The position numbers and the translations under genes were made by a program. This document shows, piece by piece, positions 21,260 to 30,819 of a DNA stretch of 38,754 bases. The DNA lies in the NCBI GenBank assembly GCA_030690545.1, contig JAUYGN010000121.1, positions 1 to 38,754 of the forward strand, read 5' to 3'. The notes beneath the pieces were generated by a model. It did not search any database. It was not told the DNA's origin and saw nothing but the letters and a program-made list of their open reading frames with translations. Numbering within the stretch: the stretch's first letter is position 1; each line of letters opens with the position of its first letter. Origin of the DNA: Solirubrobacteraceae bacterium (GTDB taxonomy: Bacteria; Actinomycetota; Thermoleophilia; Solirubrobacterales; Solirubrobacteraceae).

Positions 21260-23037
21260 GAGGCGCGGCGTGCGCGGCGGCGCGCGAGGCGGTCGAGCTC
21301 GGCCTCCAGCAGCTCGACGGAGCGCTCGAGCTGCTCGAGCGACGCGTCGTCGACGCTGGCGATCCTCGCCTGGCGGTTCAGCCACGTGTTGATCTCGCGG
21401 TGGGAGCGGCCGTCCATGCCGGCGAGCGTGCGAACGAGCGAGGTGCGCTTGTCGCGCAGGCGCCGGCGGCGCTGGAAGACCGGCTCGGTCGCGATCGTCG
21501 CGGGGAGCGCGGACGCGTCGCCCGCGATCGGGGGCCCAGCGGACGGCGCGGGCGGTCCAGGCGCCACGGCTGGTGCCGGCGGTGGCGGCGGTGCGGGCGG
21601 CGGCGGTCCTCCGCTGAACAGCGCCAGCTGCGGCGCGACGTCGGCCGCCAACGGCACGAACGCCTCGACCTCGGTGACCTCGCTGCGCCTGCGCGGCGGC
21701 TCGTCGAACGCCTCGCCCGGATCGTCGGAGACCGATCGCAGCACGTGGCGCAGCTCGGACTCGACCTCGGCCGCGTGCGCGCGCAGCAGCCGGTCGGCCG
21801 GCAGGAAGAGGTAGCTGTGCTCGGCCGGTCGGCCGGCCAGCGTGCGCACGAAGCGCCCGACGATCTGGCGGAACATCAGCGGCGTCTTGGCCGCCGTCGC
21901 GTACACGCCGACGCGCAGCCGCGGGATGTCGACGCCCTCGGAGACCATGTTCACCGCGACGACCCAGCGCTCGCGGCCCTCGCCGAACGCGCGCAGCTTG
22001 CCCGCCGCGCGGGCGTCGGTGTGCACGACGACGACCGGCGAGCAGCCCGTGATCTCCTTCAGCAGCGCCGCGACGCGCCGCGCGTGGCCGCCGTCGGCGG
22101 TGACGACGAGGCCGCCGGCGTCACGGTGCCCGCCGCTGCCGCGGATCTCGCCGAGGCGCTCGTCGGCTGCGCGCAGGATCCGCGGCAGCCCGTCGGCCAG
22201 CTCGGTCGAGATCGCGGTCCTGTAGCGCCGGCTCGCCTCGCGGCTCGTCAGCTCGGCGTCGGAGAACGAGGACTCGATGACGTCGTCGCCGGACTGCCAG
22301 GACAGCACGCCGTCGTAGGGCACGAAGACGACCGGTCGGCAGATCCCGTCGCGCACGGCGTCGGCGTACGTGTAGCTGACGTCGGGCACGCAGACGCCGT
22401 CGGCGTCGTAGCGCACGCCGGCGATCGCCGAGCCGTCGGAGCGAAACGGCGTGCCCGACAGCAGCAGCCAGCGCTGCGTCGCGGCGAACGCGCGCGCGAA
22501 GCCCTCGCCCCAGGCGAGCTCGTCGCCGAGGTGGTGTGCCTCGTCGGCGATGATCAGCGTGCGCGTGCCGCACTGCGGCGCCCAGCGCGCCGCCGACGAC
22601 GCGACCCGCGCGTACGTCGCGGCGATGCCGTGAAAGTCGCGCGGCGGCTGCAGCTGCTCTGAGTCCGGCGCGAGCTGGATGCCGAAGCGCCCCGCGACCT
22701 CGGCCCATTGGCGCGTCAGCGGCGTCGTCGGGCAGATGACGTGCACGCGCGTGATCGCGCCCGCGTCGAGCAGCCGGCGCGCGAACGCGAGGCTCGGGAT
22801 CGTCTTGCCCGCGCCCGGCGCGGCGGACAGCAGGAAGGAGCCGTCCTGCCACGCCGACATGCGCTCCAGCGCATGCTCCTGCCACGCCCGCAGGACGGTC
22901 AACGGGAGGCTGGGCAGGCGGTCGAGACGAGCACGAGCGGCGCAGTGTGCGCGATGCGTCGGACGGATCGAGCCGCCGCGCGAGCTGCCATGCGGAGCTC
23001 GCGCGCGGCCTGCTCGGGGTGGTCGTGGCAGGCTCAC
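21256..23037 (-). CDS. SF2 DEAD/DEAH helicase
   Basis: A 593-residue superfamily 2 helicase, similar in layout to UvrB/XPB-like and restriction-type motors. It shows SAAPGAGKT (Walker A, 71-79), IADEAHHL (DEAH 165-168), LLSGTPFRSDG (motif III), NMVSEGVDIPRL (motif V) and FRQIVGRFVRT (motif VI). A Pro/Ala-rich linker (about 475-505) leads to a C-terminal coiled-coil-like segment rich in Arg, Glu and Leu. No nuclease motif is evident. It is the last gene of the recQ-purN-purH operon, 39 bp after purH. The N-terminus is uncertain: GTG 23037 adds about 45 residues of Arg-rich sequence, and a TTG near 22903 would begin just before the folded part. The substrate is unknown; a DNA-repair role is inference. 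Confidence 0.85.
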   Translation of the reverse strand: MSLPRPPRAGRARAPHGSSRGGSIRPTHRAHCAARARLDRLPSLPLTVLRAWQEHALERMSAWQDGSFLLSAAPGAGKTIPSLAFARRLLDAGAITRVHVICPTTPLTRQWAEVAGRFGIQLAPDSEQLQPPRDFHGIAATYARVASSAARWAPQCGTRTLIIADEAHHLGDELAWGEGFARAFAATQRWLLLSGTPFRSDGSAIAGVRYDADGVCVPDVSYTYADAVRDGICRPVVFVPYDGVLSWQSGDDVIESSFSDAELTSREASRRYRTAISTELADGLPRILRAADERLGEIRGSGGHRDAGGLVVTADGGHARRVAALLKEITGCSPVVVVHTDARAAGKLRAFGEGRERWVVAVNMVSEGVDIPRLRVGVYATAAKTPLMFRQIVGRFVRTLAGRPAEHSYLFLPADRLLRAHAAEVESELRHVLRSVSDDPGEAFDEPPRRRSEVTEVEAFVPLAADVAPQLALFSGGPPPPAPPPPPAPAVAPGPPAPSAGPPIAGDASALPATIATEPVFQRRRRLRDKRTSLVRTLAGMDGRSHREINTWLNRQARIASVDDASLEQLERSVELLEAELDRLARRRARRAS

Positions 23038-23076
23038 ACACGGGTGACGGGGTCGACACGGTGCGGTCGCTTCGCT

Positions 23077-24771
23077 TCAGTGACGGAAGTGCCGGCGGCT
23101 CGTGAAGACCATCGCGATCCCCGCCGCGTCGGCCGCTTCGACGACCTCGGGGTCGCGCCGCGAGCCACCCGGCTGGATGATCGCCGTCACGCCCGCGCCG
23201 ATCGCGATCTCCGGCCCGTCGGAGAACGGGAAGAACGCGTCGGAGGCGAGCACCGCGCCCGCGAGCGACTCGAGGCGCGACTTGTCGACCGCCAGGCGCA
23301 CGGAGTCGACGCGGCTCATCTGGCCAGCGCCGATGCCCGCCGTGGCCTCGCCGCGCGCAAGCACGATCGCGTTGGAGCGCACGTGCATGCAGACCTTCCA
23401 GGCGAACATCAGGTCGCGCCACTCGTCGTCGCTCGGGTGACGCTCGGTCACGACCTCCATCTCGGTGCGGTCGGCGAGGTCGACGTCGCGGTCCTGCACG
23501 AGCAGCCCGCCCATCACCTGCTTGATCTCCGGCTCGGCGAACAGCGGCGCGCGGCGCTCACCGTCCTCGAGGATCCGGATCGACGGCTTGCGCTGGAGGA
23601 TCTCGAGCGCGCCCTGCTCGAAGCCGGGCGCGATCAGGACCTCGACGAACTGCTCGGCGAGCCGCTCGGCCGTCGCCGCGTCGACGGGGCGGTTGAAGGC
23701 GATGACGCCGCCGAACGCGCTCAGCGGATCGGTCGCGAAGGCGCGCTCGTAGGCCTGCCGGGCAGCGTCGCCGACGGCCGCGCCGCACGGGTTGTTGTGC
23801 TTGACGATGACGCAGGCCGGCGTGTCGAACTCGCGCACGACCGCGCGCGCCGAGTCGAGGTCGACGAGGTTGTTGAACGACAGCTGCTTGCCGTGGTGCT
23901 GGTCGATGCCCGAGAGGATGTGCGTGCGCGCGCCGACCTGGCGGTAGTAGGCGGCGCGCTGGTGCGGGTTCTCGCCGTAGGGCAGGTCGGTGACCTTCTC
24001 GTAGGCGCGGACGTGCAGCGGCGGGAAGTCCTCGGACTTCTCCGCGAACCAGCGCGCGACCGCGGTGTCGTAGCGCGCGGTGTAGGCGAACGCCTCGGCG
24101 GCGAGCGACTCGCGCGTCGGCATCGACAGCTGCCCGCCGGTGCCGCGCAGCTCGTCGAGCACGGCATCGTAGGACTCCGGGCTCGTCACGACCGCCGCGA
24201 AGGCGTGGTTCTTCGCCGCCGCGCGGATCATCGTCGGCCCGCCGATGTCGATGTTCTCGATGATCTGCGCCGGCGGCAGCCGGCTGGCGACGGCGCGCTC
24301 GAACGGGTAGAGGTTCACGCACACGAGGTCGACCTCCTCGATCTCGTGCTCGCCGAGCGCGGCCATGTGCGCCGGGTCGTCGCGGACGGCGAGCAGGCCG
24401 GCGTAGAGGCGCGGGTGCAGCGTCTTGACGCGCCCGTCCATGATCTCCGGAAAGCCGGTGAAGTCCTCGATCGCGCGGACCTCGAGCCCGGCGTCGGCGA
24501 GCGCGGCGGCGGTGCCGCCGGTCGAGACGAGCTCGACGCCGAGCGCGGCGAGGCCGTTGGCGAAGTCGACGATGCCGCGCTTGTCCGAGACGGACAGCAG
24601 CGCCCGGCGGATCGTGACCGCTGCTGGAGCGGTGAGCGGCTCGGGGCGTTCGATGTCGGGCTCGCCGGCGATGGCCGCGAGGATATCTGTCGCGTCGACG
24701 GACGACCCCGACGGCAGCGCACGGTCGGATGCGTGGCGGATCTTGGGCGGTATGCGCCCAGGAGCTGCCAC
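23077..24771 (-). CDS. purH: AICAR transformylase / IMP cyclohydrolase
   Basis: A bifunctional enzyme for the last two steps of IMP synthesis: formylation of AICAR using 10-formyl-tetrahydrofolate, then ring closure. The N-terminal MGS-like cyclohydrolase domain starts at about 53 (IRRALLSVSDKRGIVDFA) and includes STGGTAAAL and DFTGFPEIMDGRVKTLHP. The transformylase domain contains VKHNNPCG and SDAFFPFSDG, both typical, and ends with the usual SRRHFRH. It is 564 residues, about 40-50 longer than average because of an N-terminal extension. No better in-frame start is evident, since the position before the fold is GTC. It lies 23 bp after purN. Confidence 0.95.
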   Translation of the reverse strand: MAAPGRIPPKIRHASDRALPSGSSVDATDILAAIAGEPDIERPEPLTAPAAVTIRRALLSVSDKRGIVDFANGLAALGVELVSTGGTAAALADAGLEVRAIEDFTGFPEIMDGRVKTLHPRLYAGLLAVRDDPAHMAALGEHEIEEVDLVCVNLYPFERAVASRLPPAQIIENIDIGGPTMIRAAAKNHAFAAVVTSPESYDAVLDELRGTGGQLSMPTRESLAAEAFAYTARYDTAVARWFAEKSEDFPPLHVRAYEKVTDLPYGENPHQRAAYYRQVGARTHILSGIDQHHGKQLSFNNLVDLDSARAVVREFDTPACVIVKHNNPCGAAVGDAARQAYERAFATDPLSAFGGVIAFNRPVDAATAERLAEQFVEVLIAPGFEQGALEILQRKPSIRILEDGERRAPLFAEPEIKQVMGGLLVQDRDVDLADRTEMEVVTERHPSDDEWRDLMFAWKVCMHVRSNAIVLARGEATAGIGAGQMSRVDSVRLAVDKSRLESLAGAVLASDAFFPFSDGPEIAIGAGVTAIIQPGGSRRDPEVVEAADAAGIAMVFTSRRHFRH

Positions 24772-24794
24772 ACGCCGCCGTCGGGCGAGCGCGG

Positions 24795-25486
24795 TCAGCG
24801 CTCGGGAGCGACGACGATCCGGCGCGGGTTGCCGGGATCGCGCGAGACGGCGCCGCGAGCGATCAGCCGGACGGCCTCGGGCAGGAGCGCGTGCTCGACG
24901 GGCCGCAGCGCCTCGTGGACGGCGCGCGGGTCGACGGCGCCGGGCAGCTCGACGGCGCCCTGCACGATCACCGGGCCGGTGTCGACGCCGCCGTCGTCGA
25001 GCACGAGATGGATCGTGACGCCGAAGATCTTCACTCCGTAGTCGATCGCCTGCTCGATCGCGCGCACGCCCGGGAAGGCCGGAAGCAGGGAGGGGTGGAC
25101 GTTGACGATGGCGTCGGGGAAGCGGCTCAGGAAGGGGCTCGTCAGCAGCGCCATGTAGCCGGCGAGGACGACGAGCTGGACGTCGTGCCCGAGCAGCCAG
25201 TCGGCGATCGCGCCGTCGCGCGCGGCGCGGTCGGGGTAGTCGGCGAGCGCGAAGACGGCGGTCGCGATCCCGGCGTCGCGGGCGCGCTGCAGCGCGCCCG
25301 CAGTCGGCTTGTCGGCGGCGACCGCCACGACGACGGCCTCCCGGCCGTGGACGCCGTCCAGCAGCGCCTGCAGGTTCGTGCCGTCACCGGAGGCGAGCAC
25401 GCCGACGCGCAGCGGCGCGCCGGACGAGCCCGGCGCATCGTGCGCGCCGGACGAGCCAGGCGCGTCGTCCGGTTCCGCGACGCTCA

Positions 25487-25487
<1 letters not shown>
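24795..25487 (-). CDS. purN: Phosphoribosylglycinamide formyltransferase
   Basis: A 230-residue folate-dependent GAR transformylase, third step of purine synthesis. It shows VLASGDGTNLQALLD (phosphate binding), VNVHPSLLPAFPG with N129 and H131 of the catalytic centre, and VDTGP with D169. The first 25 residues precede the fold and contain a tandem DAPGSSGA repeat, probably a disordered tail created by a small duplication. The ATG overlaps the recQ stop by one base (TGATG), and purH follows after 23 bp. Production is therefore linked to RecQ and PurH. Confidence 0.93.
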
Positions 25488-27289
<1,802 letters not shown>

Positions 27290-27435
27290 GGCGACGATCG
27301 ACCTTAGCGGGCGGTCCGGCGCGCGCCCGCGTGCGTGCCGGTACCTGCGCGAAGTCGTTGCATCGCCGGCGCAATCCGCGGTCGTGCCGCGCGCCCGGCG
27401 TGTCGCCGGCGCGCGGCGGCCCTTCCCCCCGGCGG

Positions 27436-27441
27436 TACGCT
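27436..27441 (+). promoter_or_regulatory. Candidate -10 box, leaderless start
   Basis: TACGCT fits the actinobacterial TANNNT -10 pattern and ends 9 nt before the GTG at 27451. This spacing would place transcription start at or next to the start codon. There is no ribosome site, which fits a leaderless mRNA. Inference from spacing only. Confidence 0.35.
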
Positions 27442-27450
27442 GCTTGACAG

Positions 27451-27792
27451 GTGCCGGTCGGCTTCATCTTCCGTTGTCAGTACTGCGATGCGCAGCCTGA
27501 TCCGCTGACGCAGCTGAGGTTGTGCGAGGCGATGCGCGAGTTCGTCTGGGGCGCCTACCAGAACGCGCTGCCGGGGCGCTGGCTGATCTGGCACGGGCGC
27601 GGGCTGTACGGCCCGGCGCGCTACGCCTGCCCGGACCATCGCGGCGACCTCGTCGCCTACCTGCGCGAGCACTACGGGACGATCGGCTTCCATCCCTGGA
27701 AGCGACCGCCCTACCCGAACAGCCTGGCGTCCTCGGACACCGATCACGCCTGGGACGTCTCGACGAGACGGGCGCGCTGGAGCGGGTTCTGA
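27451..27792 (+). CDS. Small zinc-binding protein of unknown function
   Basis: A 113-residue protein I cannot assign. C9-x2-C12 (FRCQYCDAQPD) and a later ARYACPDHRGDL pair could bind one zinc ion. The body is rich in aromatic residues (FVWGAYQNALPGRWLIWHGRGLYG), as in a compact enzyme-like or binding domain. No membrane segment is seen. GTG 27451 is the likely start, with no ribosome site but a -10-like box 9 nt upstream. It is divergent from recQ across 160 bp. Coding composition is regular across the whole length, so it is probably real. Confidence 0.7.
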   Translation: MPVGFIFRCQYCDAQPDPLTQLRLCEAMREFVWGAYQNALPGRWLIWHGRGLYGPARYACPDHRGDLVAYLREHYGTIGFHPWKRPPYPNSLASSDTDHAWDVSTRRARWSGF

Positions 27793-27882
27793 ACGACGGC
27801 GCTCGCACCCGCGGCTGACCGTCGCGGTCGCCGGCGGCGCGCGACGATAGGCAAACCCGATCGGGGCGTAGGTCATATCGAC

Positions 27883-27928
27883 TTGACGCGGTAGCGGCGA
27901 CAGGCCAATCTCTTGATTTCCGATCAAG
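27883..27928 (+). promoter_or_regulatory. Promoter and 17-bp operator before ssuD remnant
   Basis: TTGACG (27883-27888) and CAATCT (27906-27911) are separated by 17 bp, a good sigma-70-type promoter. It is followed at once by a perfect inverted repeat cttgat-ttccg-atcaag (27912-27928) at the expected transcription start, a suitable place for a repressor. The sequence is much richer in AT than its surroundings. It precedes an SsuD-like fragment, so a sulfur-responsive regulator is possible. Confidence 0.5.
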
Positions 27929-27967
27929 TTTATCTACTATCCGGCGCATCGGCCGGTCCCGAGACCA

Positions 27968-28102
27968 ATGCCCCTTACGTTCCACTGGTTCCTGCCCACA
28001 TACGGCGATGGCCGCCACATCGTCGACGGCGAGCATGGCCTGCCAAGGACTGCGGCCGGCGCGCGCCACGCGAGCCTCTCCCGCCTCGGCCAGCTCGCCG
28101 AA
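27968..28102 (+). pseudogene. Remnant of SsuD-like flavin monooxygenase
   Basis: The frame from ATG 27968 begins MPLTFHWFLPTYGDGRHIVDGEHG, the conserved N-terminus of alkanesulfonate monooxygenase-type (LLM class) flavin enzymes, and continues ASLSRLGQLAE like the first helix. After about 45 residues the resemblance is lost; the expected TPTGTWCEDAW region is absent or scrambled. The rest of a protein of about 360 residues is missing, and the LuxR-type gene begins at 28254. It appears to be the surviving 5' end of a deleted gene whose promoter is still present. The region 28103-28253 contains no intact gene. Confidence 0.6.
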
Positions 28103-28253
28103 GGCGTGCTGCCGGTCCTTCGCACGTGCGGGCGATGGTGTCATCAGGGCGCGGAGGCGGCGCAGGATGTCACCGTCGCCGTGCCCCTTCGCTCCGACCG
28201 CCGACCTCGCTATCCGATGACCCTCCGACTTCACGAACGAGCGCGAACTCACC

Positions 28254-28910
28254 ATGACCGTTCCAGGACCCATTCCGATCGCCCTGCCCGAGTTGCTCCC
28301 CGACCGCTCGGTCCGTGCCCTTGTGATCGATCCCCACGACCTCACCCGCATCGGGCTCGGCGTCCTGCTCCAGCGCCAGCGCTGGATCGGGCGCTGCCTG
28401 CTTGCGACCGACCAGCAGGAGGCCGTGGCGCTGCTACGCCGCCACCGTCCGCATGTCGCCCTGCTCGACGTCGCCAACCTGGGACCGTTCATCGCTCCGG
28501 CCGTCGCTGCGCTGCGGGCCGCGCATCCGGCCGTGCAGGTCATCCTCAGCAGCCGCTGCCAGCGCACGGCGCCGATCTCGGCGAAGGGCTATGGGGCGAC
28601 GACGTTCCTGCCCGCGGATGCCGGCGCCGCCGACGTCGTCGGCGCGATCCGAGCCGCGCTCGTCGGCGAGCGCGCGCCCACGCAGACGCCCGCGGCCAGC
28701 CTGGGCGCGCAGACGCTCGGCTTGACGGCGCGCGAGCGCGAGGTGCTCGAGCTGCTCGGGACCGGCGCGACGAACCGCGAGATCGCGGCGCGGCTGCACC
28801 TCGGCCCCGACAGCGTCAAGAAGCACGCGACGGCTGTCTACCGCAAGCTCGGGGTGCGCAACCGGACCGAGGCGGCGCAGCGTGCGGCGACGCTGTTCGC
28901 GGCGGCGTAG
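28254..28910 (+). CDS. NarL/LuxR-type response-regulator-like protein
   Basis: A 218-residue DNA-binding regulator. Residues about 20-135 follow a receiver fold with the central Asp D72 (VALLDVANLG) and SS at the switch strand, but the acidic pocket is DPHD and the invariant Lys near residue 120 is replaced (FLPAD). Phosphorylation may therefore be weak or not used. The C-terminal LuxR HTH is typical: LTAREREVLELLGTGATNREIAARLHLGPDSVKKHATAVYRKLGVRNRTEA. There is no histidine kinase nearby. The ATG 28254 has no good ribosome site, and upstream lies the ssuD remnant. It might regulate the neighbouring sulfur/flavin cluster, but nothing in the sequence proves this. Confidence 0.85.
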   Translation: MTVPGPIPIALPELLPDRSVRALVIDPHDLTRIGLGVLLQRQRWIGRCLLATDQQEAVALLRRHRPHVALLDVANLGPFIAPAVAALRAAHPAVQVILSSRCQRTAPISAKGYGATTFLPADAGAADVVGAIRAALVGERAPTQTPAASLGAQTLGLTAREREVLELLGTGATNREIAARLHLGPDSVKKHATAVYRKLGVRNRTEAAQRAATLFAAA

Positions 28911-29030
28911 GGAGCTACGCGGCCGCGACCGCGACGCCGTCCTCGTCCTCGGCGGCGGGCCCGCTGGATGCATCGCAGCGGCGCAAGCCGCGACGCGCCA
29001 CCTCGCGGCAGGACGTTGACACAGGGCGTC

Positions 29031-30050
29031 TTACGCTATGACCTCTAGACCATGCTCGCGCAGCCCTCCGGCGAGCGCGCGGTCACGGCCGTCGAGTCGC
29101 AGCCGCAGGACGCCGGCGCGCCGCAGCAGCCCGGCCGCGATCGCGGGATCGGCCGGCTGCCGCGCGCCGCAGAGCGGTGCGGCCGTCGCCGCGCGCTTCG
29201 TGTAGAGCACGACGCCGGCGCCGTCGGCGACGATCCGCGCGATCGCTGCGTCGAGGTCGGCGCGGCACGAGCACAGCAGGGAGCCGAGCGTGTCGCCGAA
29301 CAGGCAGCCGGCGTGCGCATGCACGAGCGGCGCGGGCCGGGCACCCGGGTCGCCGTGCACGAGTGCGAGGGCCGCGTCGCCGCCCGGAAGGCTGAGGTAC
29401 GCGGTCGCCGCGAAGTCGGCCTCGCGGGTCGGAAGCGTGCACGTGACCGCGAGCTCGCCGATCCGGCGCGCGTGCGCGCGTCCGCGCAGCTCCGCGCTGC
29501 TGGCTAGCGGCAACCGCGCCAGGGCGGGATCCCGGCGCGCATCGGCGAGCCGTGCCGCGCCGCCGGCGCGGTCGACGACCATTGCGAGGCTCACCGCCGG
29601 CGCACGCTCGGCGAGGCGGGCGAGCTCGAGTGCCGCCGGCGCCGCGCCGTGCCCCGCGTCGGCAGCGATCCGTGCGGGATGGACGTGCCCGGGGACCGTC
29701 AGGTCCAGGGGTCGGGACGCGGGATCGGCGGCGACGCGCATCGTGTGCGCGCGGTCCGACAGCGTCCAGCCACCGGTGATGCCGGCTGCGGCGTCGATCG
29801 GCGCCGTGAACGGCAGGTCGACGCGCGGTCGCGCCGCCGACGGCGTTCGTGCGAGCCCGAGGCGGTCGGCGGTCGCATCGTCGATCCCGAGCACGAGCAT
29901 GCCGCGGCCCAGATCGTGCAGCCGCTCGAGCGTCGCCGGCGTCAGCGTGTCGGCCGCGGCGGCGACGAAGATCGTCGCGTCGTCCGCGTCGCCGACGAGC
30001 ACCGGCTCGCTGTGGGCGAGCTGCTCGGCAGCCGCCGCGAGGGCGGTCAC
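29031..30050 (-). CDS. Degenerate RibBA-like protein
   Basis: A 339-residue protein with the RibBA layout: DHBP-synthase-like residues 1-210 and GTP-cyclohydrolase-II-like residues 215-339. The catalytic DDEDREGEGDL of DHBP synthase is replaced by GDADDATIFVA (20-30), although ITGGWTLSDRAHTM and TVPGHVHPARI remain recognisable. In the second half the zinc ligands C249-x10-C260-x-C262 are kept, but the GTP-binding/QEGRGIGL part is deleted, and only a short C-terminal piece (RAGVLRLRLDG...GLEVIA) follows. Both classical activities are probably lost. It overlaps the flavin reductase stop by 4 bp (GTGA), so it is co-expressed with that enzyme. A flavin-binding or supply role is a guess. Confidence 0.75.
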   Translation of the reverse strand: MTALAAAAEQLAHSEPVLVGDADDATIFVAAAADTLTPATLERLHDLGRGMLVLGIDDATADRLGLARTPSAARPRVDLPFTAPIDAAAGITGGWTLSDRAHTMRVAADPASRPLDLTVPGHVHPARIAADAGHGAAPAALELARLAERAPAVSLAMVVDRAGGAARLADARRDPALARLPLASSAELRGRAHARRIGELAVTCTLPTREADFAATAYLSLPGGDAALALVHGDPGARPAPLVHAHAGCLFGDTLGSLLCSCRADLDAAIARIVADGAGVVLYTKRAATAAPLCGARQPADPAIAAGLLRRAGVLRLRLDGRDRALAGGLREHGLEVIA

Positions 30051-30556
30051 GCTCGCTCGAGGCGCGCGTAGGCGCCGCGGTAGTGCAGCAGCGGCTCCGC
30101 GCCCGAGTCGGGGTTCGTCTCGACGTCGAGCACGCGGCCGACGACGATCTCGTGGTCGCCGCCGGGCAGGTGGTGCTCGACGCGGCAGTCGAGCGTCGCC
30201 AGCATGTCGTGCAGCTGCGGGCTGCCGCTGTGGCCGCGCCGGTGGCGCACCGCGTCCCACGTCGCCGCGAGGCTGCTGCGCGCGAAGCCCGCGGAGACCT
30301 CGCGGTGCTCGGCGGCCAGGACGTTGACCGTGAACGCGCCGTGCGCGCGGACGGCGGCGAGCGTGTTCGAGGCGAGATCGAGGCAGATGAGGACGAGCGG
30401 CGGATCGAGCGACAGCGAGCTGACCGCGCTCACGGTCGCGCCGGCTGGCTCGCCCGCCTCGTCGAGCGACGCAACGACGGCGACCCCGGTCGCGAAGTGG
30501 CCGATCGCGTGTCGCAGGCCGGAGGCCGAGACGTGGGTCTCTGGAATCGAGGGCAT
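30047..30556 (-). CDS. NAD(P)H:flavin reductase (FMN-binding split barrel)
   Basis: A 169-residue flavin reductase of the HpaC/SnaC/NtaB type. It shows RHAIGHFATGVAVVAS (15-30), ATVSAVSSLSLDPPLVLICLD, FTVNVLAAEHREVSAGFA and a GDHEIVVGRVLDV segment near the end, all typical of the FMN-binding split barrel. It should reduce FMN with NAD(P)H and release FMNH2 to a partner monooxygenase, presumably the LLM-class enzyme at 36117. ATG 30556 is chosen because the protein then begins just before the conserved fold; the frame upstream is non-coding in character. It is divergent from the transporter genes across about 260 bp, in which I see no riboswitch. Confidence 0.9.
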   Translation of the reverse strand: MPSIPETHVSASGLRHAIGHFATGVAVVASLDEAGEPAGATVSAVSSLSLDPPLVLICLDLASNTLAAVRAHGAFTVNVLAAEHREVSAGFARSSLAATWDAVRHRRGHSGSPQLHDMLATLDCRVEHHLPGGDHEIVVGRVLDVETNPDSGAEPLLHYRGAYARLERA

Positions 30557-30819
30557 CGCGCCAGCGGACTCCACCACATGACGCGCGGCGCGACCGGGCT
30601 GCGCCCGCATCCGCCCCCTTCGGGTACTCGCGCTCGTCCGCGGACCGCTGAGCGTGTCGACTTCCGTCGATCGTGCAGCAGGGGGATCGTCGAGGCGCCG
30701 GGTACGTAGCGGCGCGGCCTCGGCGCCGCTGGGCGAGGCGGTCGGACACGCCCCCCCCGGATGGGTACAGAGCCGCCGCCGGCGTCGGACCTGCTCGATC
30801 GATCCGCCAGTCTCGATCC

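Noticed and set aside
27464-28567. 367-codon leftward frame across the ssuD remnant
   Set aside because: It runs antisense to the small zinc protein, the promoter region and the LuxR-type gene and has no recognisable motif.
30557-30819. FMN or other riboswitch between the flavin reductase and transporter genes
   Set aside because: I looked for the conserved FMN-aptamer blocks on both strands and saw none; the region is GC-rich with only short hairpins.
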